DNA of 64,000 bases, from positions 17,217,829 through 17,281,828 of the forward strand of contig NC_068366.1 of assembly GCF_020536995.1 (NCBI RefSeq). The letters run 5' to 3'. How positions within the stretch are numbered: the stretch's first letter is position 1; each line of letters starts with the position of its first letter. This stretch comes from Dreissena polymorpha. Taxonomy: Eukaryota; Mollusca; Bivalvia; Myida; Dreissenidae. Made by a program: the position numbers and the translations under genes. The notes under the pieces were generated by a model that saw only the letters and a list, made by a program, of their open reading frames with translations, was not told the DNA's origin and made no database searches. This document shows positions 49,140 through 62,300 of the stretch, piece after piece.

Positions 49140-51990
49140 ATACAGGATAGGATACGCACCCTCGAGCGTCGCTCTCGTATGGTATGAAATTACTGAGGGT
49201 GAATATCCCATACACAATCAGTTACTAACAGTGTAACAAATATTACCCGTTGATCTCAATGGAGCATTCACTTACTGTGAATCCATTCCTAGTAAATAAG
49301 TAGCGTGAATGTTAGATCATTGCTATGATAATGATTGACCAATTCATCTTATCGAGAACGTTTATATATTTTCGGGTCAGGGTAATATTAGGTAATATAA
49401 GGTCACCGTGGTTTACAGAGGTTTGAAGAATATGTTAGTGAAATTATGCGGAACTTATCCCAAACATGGAGGTTTAATTGCAGAGAAAACGTCCAGTATG
49501 TGTGATGTGATTTAATACATGTGTTGCACGTGCGGAGGTGTTCAAATACAAGGCTGCTTAAGTTATCGGCCTTTCTGCAATTGTATTAATTCACAAAATG
49601 CGCTTTTTTAATAAAATATGATAACACAAAAATTACTCAACAACTTTGTCATTTTAACGACCTGTTTGAGGAACTATACTTATAAAAGCAAACCTCTCAT
49701 CGCATCAAAGTAAACTAAAGGTGTCGGCAACAGGTCTGGCGCATTATCAATACTGCAAGTAATTATTAAACAATCTGCATCATGTACATGTTCAACATTT
49801 GGCTTTTAGTCTTTTAGTTATCGGGACCTTAGCCCATCGGAAGTACAAATTATTCAATTGGTAAACATTGCTATAATGTTATTTTTCAAATGCCTGATTA
49901 TGAATTGACAGTCCAGATTAACTTTATTTGCCAAACAAGAATGGTTGATATTTAAGCTCAAGTGTACACCTGACCTTTGACTTCTAATTCTTTCCTTGAC
50001 CTCTGAGCTAGTGAAACGGTTGTTACCATGGACACGCATTCTCCACACCTTGACCATTGAGCTAGTGAAGAGAATGTTCTGATGAAGACCGTGAGGTTGA
50101 AAGCTTCGGCATAAAATAAATACAGCGTTTTTGTTTAAATAATACAATGCTTATAGAGACTTTGTTTACAGGTCCATTACTCCATAAATTCTACTTTCGT
50201 TTTTACCGGACGTTTACCGGAAGTGACTAAATATTGACACAGCGTTGCCGTCGCTAATGAATGACACAAACTGATTTTAAAATTTAAATATTATACATTA
50301 ACAATAGAACGAGAAACATACAATTGTTATGACGACAAATCAATTACATGACAAACAGATCTAGAAATAATTTAAGCTGAACTTAAACGTATTATTTACA
50401 TAGCGAACACATTCAAACAAAAACAAATTTATTATATACGGACAAAACATCAACGATAGATTTTCAATTAAATGAGGGAGAAATCCCAAAAATATTTTCT
50501 TAAAGTTAATTACCTGATTGAATATTGAGTAATAAAATATAGTTTGGATCATACGATACGCAAATACTCATTAGAGGTTGAGTAAATTATTTTCTAAAAA
50601 CGTTTTTGATTGGACAACGTGGTTTTAACCATACGATACGCATTTAATAAATTTAATTAGAGCAAAAAAACATTTTCGATTGGAGAACACGATTTACGTC
50701 AAACAAAAAATGTTTGCATAAGTTCGCATTTGTTTTTTACACCAAGTCGGCTTTTCCTTAACTCATTTAGTCTTTGATCATTTTACATGTCATTAGATGG
50801 ATTCATTAGATCAAGTGCGGGTCGGTGTTTTAATTGCCGACGCGATTTGCACCTATCATAATTTTGACACAAAGTTTGGTCAACTAAATTTTCTTAAAGG
50901 TAGGCAACTAGCGGGATTTATGACAGGTATACTGTCTTCACCATAGCGACGCATTATCGTGCCTACCGGAAGAAACACAATGACACGAGGAACAATTATT
51001 TTAACAACGTTTGAAGCACATTTCACGAATACAAAGTCTTTGAAATTACTCGATTTATTTTTATTTTTTTACTTCCGAATATTTGATTCGGAAAATAGTA
51101 TTCGAATATTCGATGCGGGACCGAATATTCGGATATTCGGATATTGGTTGACATCCCTAATATGTGTATATTTATATATATATTCTAAGTAACGGTCCGC
51201 ATTAGCCACTAGCTGTTTTATCGCCAAATTAAACTATCGACCTTTCAGTTCGACCTCGCCAGGCCCATCGTCTTCTTTTGTAGGATGTCGGTTGTAAGCT
51301 TTGATTAAGTTGCATGATGAATGTACAGACTAGAAATACCTTAAAAATGCATAATTAGACCTTTGACCTCCAAATAGGAACTTTTGTGATAACTTTGTTT
51401 TAATTTCATATTGAATGACAACGTCCGGAGGCGAATGGTTACCAAAGCTCAAGCTTTCAAAAAGCAGCTTAACAAAAAATTGATAAACCTTTCAAAAATT
51501 TTAAAATGAGTAGTAATACCCATCGTCACAATACTGTTTTTAACTATCCGTATTTTAATTTGTGTCGTTTGAAGACGTGCCTTAAGAGTTAACACTTGAT
51601 TTCATTTTAACAATTATTTACTAAAGCTTGTTTGTTTTGAATGCACAGTAACACTTAAGTTATTTTCGGTAATTGTTTTCATGTGTTTATGTGTAATCAA
51701 ACATTTTGTTTTTAATACGCAGTCGTAATTTTTTTTATTGTATCATGTAAATTCGTTTAAACTAAACACCGACACAGTGTAGGGCCATCAATATAATACT
51801 TTTTATCGTGCTGCACAAAATCCGAGTTCTTATTATTTACAATTTCAATTCAGCGATGTTTAAATCAGTTACTAGTGGGTGTACTTCTATTATTAGCTAG
51901 AAGGTTTTAGTGACATTTTCAATGCGTATCTTGCACATATTTGCACTTGATATCTTAAATGCGGCATTTTTACAATGCAGTAGTATAATA
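49140..51990. other. Non-coding DNA specific to copy B, with repeat pieces
   Basis: About 2.85 kb with no counterpart in copy A. It contains a dispersed repeat piece near 49960-50090 (two copies of a GAGCTAGTGAA block at 50005 and 50059) and the AATATTCG-rich piece at 51075-51165. Nothing coding is supported. It may be one or several insertions. Confidence 0.45.
51075..51165 (+). mobile_element. End of a hAT-like MITE
   Basis: Stacked GAATATTCG/CGGATATTCGG words run up to GTTGACATCCCTA at about 51149-51161. ACATCCCTA with AATATTCG stacks is a terminal pattern I recall from hAT-type non-autonomous elements in many animals. The opposite end was not found, so only a fragment is claimed. Confidence 0.35.
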
Positions 51991-52242
51991 CGCATTGAAA
52001 TAACATCTTTTAACTACTTGTTCATCAATTGATTTTAGTCGGTATTTAATTTTCTTAAGAGTTTAAATACAATTAACAAATTCCCGCTTTTTGTAGTTCA
52101 GTACCGACATGAATTGAACATGAGTATTGACTTTATGCATTAAAAGTGAAACTTCAGCTTCATTATAGTTATATACAGACCAGAGCAACAAAACAATCTG
52201 AGGCACGACAAAATGAAACAAATCGATCAACTACATTTTGTC

Positions 52243-52248
52243 TTTATT
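52243..52248 (-). terminator. Poly(A) signal of the adhesion GPCR
   Basis: AATAAA on the minus strand, about 1.24 kb beyond the stop codon. The signal and its context are shared with the pseudogene copy at 25980-25985, which supports a long 3' UTR. Confidence 0.5.
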
Positions 52249-53487
52249 ATAAAAAGCTCAAGATACACAGAACTATATTGTTAATATAATGAGATTATTG
52301 CTAAAATCGTGTAAGGTCGGTACAATTATTGTGATGTTAAAATGATATCGTATCAAAAATACTTCATACATATCTAATACATAAACTAGCTCAACACACT
52401 GTAATATCTGCAAGCATCGTCTTCTTTGCAATCAAGCAGATGTACAGGTATTGTATCTTAATATAAAATTCGATATTCCCCCGGTCAATCTTCAAGCGGT
52501 CACTGGACGTCAAAAGCAAACTCAGGAACACCCGACGATCCCTTTTGAACTCAACTCATAGATCATTACACTGTTGTTATATTCTGTGCAAGTAACCTCA
52601 TGGGAAAAATATTATGGCGTCTATAGTGTTAACATGGTTTTACAATAGCAAAAAAAGGAAATGACACAGTTTCATAATTGTTAATGTATCGCAAACATTT
52701 CTTTTACGGTGTAGAATCAGTAGAACATGTTTTCTAAGCTAGATTTATATCATGATTGAGAAAAAATCAAAAATAAGTATGACCCCATGTGTGATAAAGC
52801 TTTATTTTAAATTTTTGCATAGTGCCCCAGTCTTACCCGGCAAATATACTATTGGATACATGTTCTTTTAAGTGTAGAGCACAGTGTGCACTAAATGTGA
52901 CCTCTATTCGCGAGCTTTTGTCATTTATTTGAACATTTGACCTACAATTTATCTCATGAGACACAGTTTCAAACTTTGCTGATGTAAACTGGGACAACAT
53001 ATTTGAATGTTCTTACCAACCAAGTATAATCAAGCTTGAATAAACTTAGTATTTTGTATTCTGATCAGTTTGATCAAAATTTGAAAAAAATATGCCTGTA
53101 GATCGATCATTCAAGTTCTTTTGAATTTGATCTACTGACCTGAAATATACCCTACGTGACCAATGTTCACACAAAACAGAGATTGTGAGAAGAATGCTAC
53201 AAATTTCTTGCAAATAGGAAAATAAATTCTACCTAAATAGTGTTCTTATGCCATTGTTGACGATGAACAACGGGCACTTAGCGATCACAAACGCCACACA
53301 GAGCTAATAGGATCTTTTAAGGTTAACGCACATACTAATACAAATGTTACGAACCCTTTATAGATAACACAATCATAAATGAATTACATTCCTAATGATT
53401 ACAGAATACATGCTAAGCAATCAAAATAAGTGACATAATATACACAAAAATATTCTTCAAACTTGATGTCGCTTTTGTAACGATGTA

Positions 53488-56400
53488 TCACATCGAGCTT
53501 TCCGTTTGCTTTGATCCATCTGCAGTCTGAAAACAAACAAAACAAAAAATGCAAAAGATAAATATTGATGAAAAGCATCAATGGGCGTCGGGAATTTCAG
53601 TGTAAATGGCACTCTATGAAGTAATATGGAACGATTTTTTTCTACTGCAAATATTAATATATTTCCCGATTATTTTTAACAAAAGAGAAAAAGATACTGG
53701 TATAACCATTATCTATGATTTTGTGTTATAACCCCCAAATAACCATTATCTATGATGTTGCGTTATAACCCCCAAATAACCATTATCAATGATTTTGTGT
53801 TGTAACCCCCAAATATTCCATAGTTCATTTTATTAACATTGGTTTCCTTTTTTTACTGGCATCCGTGTGCAGTTTTCATAAATGGAACAGAACTGTGTAG
53901 GTTTTAAAAAATCTGCTTCATCTTGTAAGCGTAATTTCATTTTTTTTTCAATTTCAAGGGGAGATGATTCTGAACTTATTCTTACGTTGCTCATTTACGA
54001 TAAGGGTTGAGTACTCATTGATATGAAAAAACTGTAGAAGTTTTAATGTGTTTACGACCCCCACCACCCTCTCACATATATATTTCATGGGAATATTAAA
54101 AACAAAAAATGGTTACAATAAAACAGCATATTTATTGAAACTAAAATGTTTACATCAAAACAAAAAGTTGACATAGAACACAAATAAAATAATTTGATCA
54201 TACTGGGGGCTCGAACCTTGGGCCTCTCACATGTGAAGCGAGCGTGTAACCACTACACTACGGAACTGCTTGAAAAATCACCTTCTAACTAAGATATTAA
54301 TAAGTGACTGAAGTGTAACGGTTATCAATAAAGCAATAAACCGTGTAATCGCTGTCGTCTTGTAAAATTGAAGAAAATACGCGTTAACCAAAACTCGAAC
54401 AGCAAAAGTCTGCGCTATTGTTAGATAAACCACAAAATGAATATATTTTGATTTTTTTTTTGTCCAAAACCAGAAAGTTTCACCGGTTCGCGTATTTGCC
54501 CAGTCCCTGTTATCTTTTAGTATTGCCCAGTCCCTGTAATCAGTTATCAATTAAAAGAATTAAGTTTGCATTATTGGCAAAAAATGTTGAAGTACATGAA
54601 ATAGGCACAAATGTAGTACTTATTTACACTAGTTTACACAAAAAAATCACCACTATGTAAGATATTCCGACAACAAAATATATACTTTGATCCGTAAAAT
54701 AACTTCTCCTCCCATAAGCGAAAAAAAACGTATTGCATACGAGTCGCCGCACATCAGTGCGACCCCAATAATTATCATAAAACAGTTTTACAACTTACGT
54801 TTATTCCTACAAACAACATGTTTAATGCTGTGAAAACATATTGGGTTTATCTTTGAAAATTCAGCTGGCATTGAAGGATGTATCTTATATTTAGACAACT
54901 GGTCACATGACCTTATAACAGAATAAAGAATTCACTATGAATTTCACTCCTTTTACTTATAATGATTCTGCTGGTACATTTACACCCCTTATTACCTTGC
55001 GTTTGGTGTGTTCACATGAGGTACATTTACTCCCCTTATTACCTTGTGTTTAGCGTGTTCACCTGAGGCACTACTTTCAACAGAGAAGAATCGTCGGCGC
55101 TTCTCTTTGAAAGCATCTTGAACCTTGCGATAAAAGAATTTTAGAAATTCAACCACAGTACGTTCTTGTAATTAATATTTGAAATTACAACATACTTGCC
55201 ATACAATTTCAGACTGGGCATTTTAAAGCTATTGAACGCGCTTTAAAAATTTATGAGATGTTGGAATAACAATCTCACATATTCAGGGTTTATTTACACA
55301 GATTCAATTTGACTCCTAAATAATTTGCAACGCACTATGATCCTGAAAAATATAATAAATTATATTCACACGACACCTGTATAAAGCCTTTATAAGAATG
55401 TTTTTCTATATTCATAATTGTGAACAAGTATTTAAGTCAAAGTTGATGCAATACATGTTTATAAGACGTACCTTTTTGTCCAGTGGGCACTTCACAATGA
55501 ATATCATTAGACCCTGTAAAATAATAATGCAAACATATATGTTATCAAGCTGTTTGGGTCTAAATAATTCAATGACTAATACATACATACATCCAACACC
55601 AACATTTAACATTTCCAAAGCGGCAGCACGTTTATTCATTTGCTTCAGGTGCTTTTTGCGTGTGTGTGATATTTGTGATAAATGTTTTTTTTCATTAATT
55701 TTCCACGTTGAATAACAGACTTCAATTACAATTGTATCGACGTAATATCACACAATAATTTATATTAAAAGTAAGATGCATTGAATGCGTGTTCATCGTA
55801 AAACTAATCAGAATATTTTTTTTAATTTTAATCTACTTTTACACAACGATAGATACAACATACATGATTGTATACTCATTTCGTTACCTGGAGTGAGTTC
55901 AGTATGACGAATAGCCACTGAAAGACCAACGTCGCGTCATTGACGGCAAATACGCCGATAAGCCACGTGATGCCAAACATGGGGGTTAGCACGCCGACAC
56001 TCCTTGCGCCAGTCCTATGTAACATGTGTACGACAAAAGTTTAATAGTGAAAAACTAAACCAAAAAACTGAAAAACGGTACAGGATTCTATAAAATAAAA
56101 AAAAGAAATTATCAAAACGACAACCTGCAGAAAATTTGAATCAATATTTAGAGGGGAGAAAACGAAGTTTAACACGAAGCCACAAAAGAACAGTTAAATA
56201 ATACATATAACTTATTTCCTTTTGCTAACATAAACCTATGCTGGTAATAACCTATAATGCAAATCATTTGATATAACGATTTAAAGTTGTTGAACATGAA
56301 AACAAAAAGAAATATACTTGATTTTTTCCAGATCTGATTTTTTTGCCATAGCGGAAATGCCACAGACCCCAAACTTCAAGATAATTCCAAGATTGACAAT

Positions 56401-57531
56401 ATTTCCCTGAAATACCAAATCGTTTGGATTACATAGGCATTTGTTTATCCAGATTTGTCGCAAGTAATGAACGTCTATAAAACTGTACTATGCATGTGAA
56501 ACAGTTACTTGTAACAAACAATATAATCAAGTAATAGCCTTTTCATTATAATATCATATAATAAACATTTACCCTGAATTAAACATGATTAACTGCAGAA
56601 TAAAGTATTCAAAGACGCGTTAACGACACAAGAAATGTTTACAATCTTTTTTAGTTTTTTTTTAACGCAATTGGATCACAAAGACAGTAGCATATCATAC
56701 AATTAGAAGATGCTTAACATTCTAAAGATTTTAAAGGCACTAACATTATGTGTCTACGAATTCTACAAAATATGAAGTATATACAGTTAAACAACTAAAT
56801 GTATATTTTACAAAAAATATGCGATAACTTACAACGACGACTAAAATGATAGGTCCAACAAATGCCCAATATAAACCACCATCGACCGTCAACCAACAAC
56901 TGTTAAGTATAAACATGTGTAAAACAAGTGTACAAGTATTGGTATAAATGTACATAGCAACACGTTGAGCAAATCATAACAGTATGTAGTACCATGTACA
57001 ATGCAAGAAGTAAAACAAAAACAAACTTAAAACATACTTTAAGTAAAGTGTTTTGTGTGTACATGATTTTGATTGAGTTTGATTTCGTAAACTGCAAAAA
57101 TCAAGGTACATGTGATTTTTGTTGAAGCTTTCCAAATAGGGATCGAACCTGGTATCAATATATCACAAGGCTGATACATTACTCCAGTTTAATATGTAGA
57201 AGTTTATATTATTGTTCCAGTTGCATCGAATAGTTAATAGAATTGTGTTTCCTATTAATTTAAATGTAATTATTAAATCACAAATATTTACAATGACTCG
57301 TTGCCGTATCCTTTCAGCTGTGTGACGCCCATTGAAATTCCAACTATCAAAATCGGAATGGCTGAAATAGAATTGAAAAGTTCATTAACACATCTATGAA
57401 AAATAAATGTACAAGCACATTGCCGAAGAGAAAGTATTCTTAGCATCCGATAAACTTGCCTTTAACAAATACGACGAAATATATCCCTATACATACAAGT
57501 GATTTTTCAAAAGATCATACCAAATATATAT

Positions 57532-57578
<47 letters not shown>

Positions 57579-59279
57579 TATTTATTTATTTATTTATCTT
57601 TATATATATTTATATTTATATATATTTTTATATATATATATATATATTTATTTATTTATTTATATTCATATTTATGCATTTATTTTTATAACTATGTGAC
57701 AACACATTAAACAGCTAATAGGTTTAGTAGAACACACTCAAACCCACCAACTGATCGTTATGATGTAGTATATTCAACACAAAACAACTGAGCCATAACT
57801 CATGTTAGAGGAACGGAACGATTTTGCAACGGTGTGTCAGACCACACTCAAATAAAGGGCAAGCATGTAATTTTTTAAAAAGTGTACCATATGCAGCAAT
57901 AATGAAAGGCACCACAATGCGCCGTTTGCGGAACGGGCTTAGCACCAGATAGGTGATCATGAGTCCCTCGGCTAACATCAGAAAGAACACGACGAGGAAA
58001 ATGTAGTGCAGGATAACAGCAATGGCTGTGCATACAGTCTGTAAGATAATTGCAAACAATATGATGGCTTACCTCATGTCCGAACATAGCAATAGCTGGT
58101 ATATACAAATGTATATTAAACAAAGTGAGGAATTTCAAAGTTTAACTGCCTGCTAGAATAACCGAACCGTTAGCATTTCACATCTGTGTCTAAACTTAAT
58201 TTCCATACTATTGTACTTTCAAAACAAGCTGTAGTTCTGATGTCAACAATGTGTTATAACATGTTCAAATCGTTTACCGAATTTGATGTTTTCTCGATTC
58301 CGGTTAGAAACACAAGATAGCCGATGAAGAATATAAAGCAAACATTCATCAGCAAAACAGTCCGGTCTGATGAGAGCGATCTAAAATTAGACATGAGACG
58401 TTTTAAAACAAGATTGGATACATAATATGAGGCATTTGCTATTAAATACAATGTACATACGTTACAATTTGACAAACGAATCCTTCTAAAAACGCGACAC
58501 ATAAACAACCAACATCATACTACCTCCAGAACACAAGATGAACGATGACGGTGAGGGAAAGGCCGACCATTGAAATAGAACATCCTATGATAGAGAACAA
58601 CCCTAAAGCACGGCTGTGGGCGTGCGCCTGTAGAAGAATACGCAATTCATAGATAATTTCATAATGAACACTTTTGACAGTAACAGCTGTCTTGGATGCA
58701 TCAAATTTTTATTTAGTATTTATATCCTTCTATTAATTCGGATTGACATAATGCAACCTCTGTTCAAATCATGTCAGCAGTGCAAGGTATATACACTTTA
58801 TAAGTTTGTTAATTCACATGACGACATTTACACTTGTATAATATATCAAGGGTAACAATTTGTCAATTTACTGTCGTCGGTACTGCCGGACTCATCAGCA
58901 CGGCAAAATTAGTCAGGTGGCTACAGGTGCAGGTCACAACGCCAGTGTTCCTGTCAAAGGAAGTCAGCGAGCAGCCTTCGGTAGACCAGATATTAGGACC
59001 ACCGCTTTAAGAAGAGGTTTAACAAAATATCTCTGAGAATGTAATATGTGAATGAATGTGCAAACACACACACGAGACTTAGGTAGAAATATTTGATTTT
59101 TACAAACTTCCTTTCTTTTAAGCAATAACGATAAAGTGAGCTAATAAAGCTAAAATCAATGTTTATCATATGAAGTAATCATTATTACAATATATATAAT
59201 AGGAACCTTTCATTGAATTGAAGATAAGCACATACAGGGTCTGACAAGCTTTGCTGAAAACATAAAACAAACAACGACA

Positions 59280-59377
<98 letters not shown>

Positions 59378-62300
59378 TATACAGAGACGTATACAAATAT
59401 TACTATGATATATGAGAAATTCACACTTAGTAAATACCTTTTTATAAGACAAAAGACGTACGAAAAGCTAGTAATAATAATACTTACATCATATATTTCG
59501 AATGATATTTCAACTGGTGTATCCGGTTTTTTAACTGGTGTAACTGAAGATTTACTGGATAAATAGGCGAAGGAAATCACGGGCGCGTTCACATTCTTTG
59601 GCCATTTCCTACAATACGTAAATATCCTTATTTGTTAAAGGAATACAAGCTAACTATACAGTTATTATAAGACCTGTTATAATTTGAATGACATGGAGAA
59701 CACACAGAACAACATCACAACAATATCACTATAAACTAGTAACTTCCAGCGTCATTGTCATTACGACGCACGATTAGTAGTTTGATGAATAATTCAGAAA
59801 GGACAATACTTGTTTTTAAATAGTTGATAAAACAGACGAAATGAATTCATTATTCTATATATTGTATAGTTTTTAGAATGTTTTTTAGAAGTTATATCTG
59901 TTAAATACTAGTGAATACATTAACGAATGTTGTTTTTCCGCTAATAAGCTTTAACTGTAAGTATGCATTACATCAATTAATTTGATGGCTACTATCATTT
60001 GCAGCACGAAATATATAACACAAAGACCTACCATGAACTGTTTATATATTTTATTTCAAACTGAAGATTCAAATTGAAAAAGAAATTGCCCTGAACAATG
60101 ATACACTTCACTTATTTGAACAAAAATGGAAACACATTAAACTTTCATAACAAGTGCAGTATGCGTTCTACCCACGTTATGCAACTCATCCTTATTCATA
60201 ACTATTCTGTTGTTGTTTTTTTTTACAAGCAACCAAAAAGAAAAACAATACATATTAACCTTTGTTTTGCCTTTTTTCCTTTTTTTAATCACAAGAAAAA
60301 AAAGTATATATTAGCATATCTTGTATAACATGTTTGAACATTATTGCTACAACATGGTATCACTTTGTTTTTATGAGCATATACATGTATACATTGTATG
60401 TCTTATATTGAATAAAAAAAATCATTTGCAGAGCAAGTGCAAGTTTATTGCATACCTATCGATTGCGGAGTTCAACGAAACGATACTTGAAAGATTTCGA
60501 TAAAAAATCCCGCTGTAGACCTGGGCTGCAACATAATTCCAATAACAATGTTTGATAGCAGTAAAAGGTTAACATTAACTTTAAGAACAATATAGTGTAC
60601 ATAACAGAAAAAACAACTTCCGCTATGCACATGATTAGTAGCTCTGACCACCGCATATTTCATTTATAATGTTTTAAGTTCATGTATAGGTCATATACAT
60701 GTAAAAACACTATGCTTCACGTACAGTTCATGCATGGTGCACGTATATTATTCGAGCGACCGCTAGCCCATAAAGGGAACTCTTTGAAATCGTGGCCGCT
60801 GTTCCTGCTGTAACCGACCAATGTATCGCCCGGGAATTTTACAATGGAACAGTTCAATGTTTCTGATATTGCTGCAACTGTAATTATAGAAATATGTCAT
60901 AGTGTTCTATGAATTCTGTCCAGGATATTAACATGCCATTACAAAGATCAGTTGCAGATACCATATTTAGAATGAAAAAAAAACAACAACATACAAAAAC
61001 AGTGGTTTAAAATGCTTAAATACTACCAAAGGTCAATCTATAAATGATGATGCATGATGGAGAAATGTGTAACTAATGTATCCTTATCATAACAATACTT
61101 ACTCAAGTTCGATTTAATGAAGGTATGGTTATAAATTGTTCCGTTCGATTGTGTCACCATGTTGTTCACAAATTTATCCACGCATCTAACAATTGAATCG
61201 GCACCAATTCTTGTCTACAATGCAACCTTTCGTGCATTAATAACATGCCATTTAGCCTTGCTATGAAGACTGTACAGTCTAATCTGGGACGACACTTTAC
61301 ACATGAGCATTACTTATCTTTTTCTCGGAACAACTGTATTCGTTTTATTTTATATATGGGTGTATATTACAAACCAAAAGTATTTAACAAAGAAAAATAT
61401 ACTACCATTTGCCTGTATTATAACACTGATTGTGTATTGCTTGGCGTACCCTTAACCCATCTATTATTCGCTTTCTCATTCATAAATAAAAACCCTGTAC
61501 ATTTACCTGATTTACTAATACTTTCCACGTTGATTCAGCTTTCTCACCAATAAGTGTGTTAACCACATCTAAGAAAAACTGCAAGAAAAAGTGTATTCAA
61601 ATCGTAGTCATTAAGGGAATGATGATTCATGTGATAGCAAATAACGTTATGCTTATCTTATTAAAGATAACGGTACGATTATGTTATAAACAGACGGACA
61701 CAAGCTGACATGTTAATATTGTGTAATTTTAGTGCACATTTAAATAGCATATATTAGTTAAGCAGTTACAAGGATATATGCTAAGATGCGTATAGTTGAC
61801 GCCTCACATCAGTGTATTTTTCCGGTTCAATGTCGCTCTGGCCCAAATCACTTCCGACATTCTGGAGAATGAAACGTATTTTTTCCACATCTCCGACCAT
61901 GAGCTGTTCATTCGAGTCATTGATTACTTTGGCTAATCTACTTAGTATATCGGTTGCTTTCCATGCCGTATACATAAACTTAAAATAAAATAATTATTAT
62001 AAGATTATCTGCTGTATAGTATTGTATAACGATTTATGAACGGACATGGGTTGTCATGTCATTTCACGGACTGTTTAGGAGCGTTTGGCTGGTTGAAACA
62101 TTAATAAAATGCAGTTTCACAACAGGAGAGTTTAGTAACGACAGAATTATAAGGTTTTCATACTAAAATCATACAAACACATGCGTCAGAATAAACTTTG
62201 CATGCATATGGATGAATTCTCACCGTCATAAACACGTACATTTACATAAATGTTTCAATCAAACCATTTTGTTGAGCATACACAAGGCACTTAACTAACA

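Larger units (their letters stand above)
53550..54800. other. Copy B-specific insertion in the last GPCR intron
   Basis: The intron before the final exon is about 1.5 kb here but 250 bp in copy A. The extra DNA contains a 37-bp tandem triplet (53702-53815) and a tRNA-Val-like SINE head (54199-54266). A single composite element or several successive insertions are both possible. Confidence 0.55.

Noticed and set aside
54199-54266. Functional tRNA-Val gene
   Set aside because: The A-box, B-box and anticodon loop are present but the acceptor stem does not pair, so it is a SINE head or dead copy.
59166-59592. Minus-strand frames with Ile-Tyr repeats
   Set aside because: They come from reading through the (TA)n array; the real receptor exons on either side are separate and in other phases.
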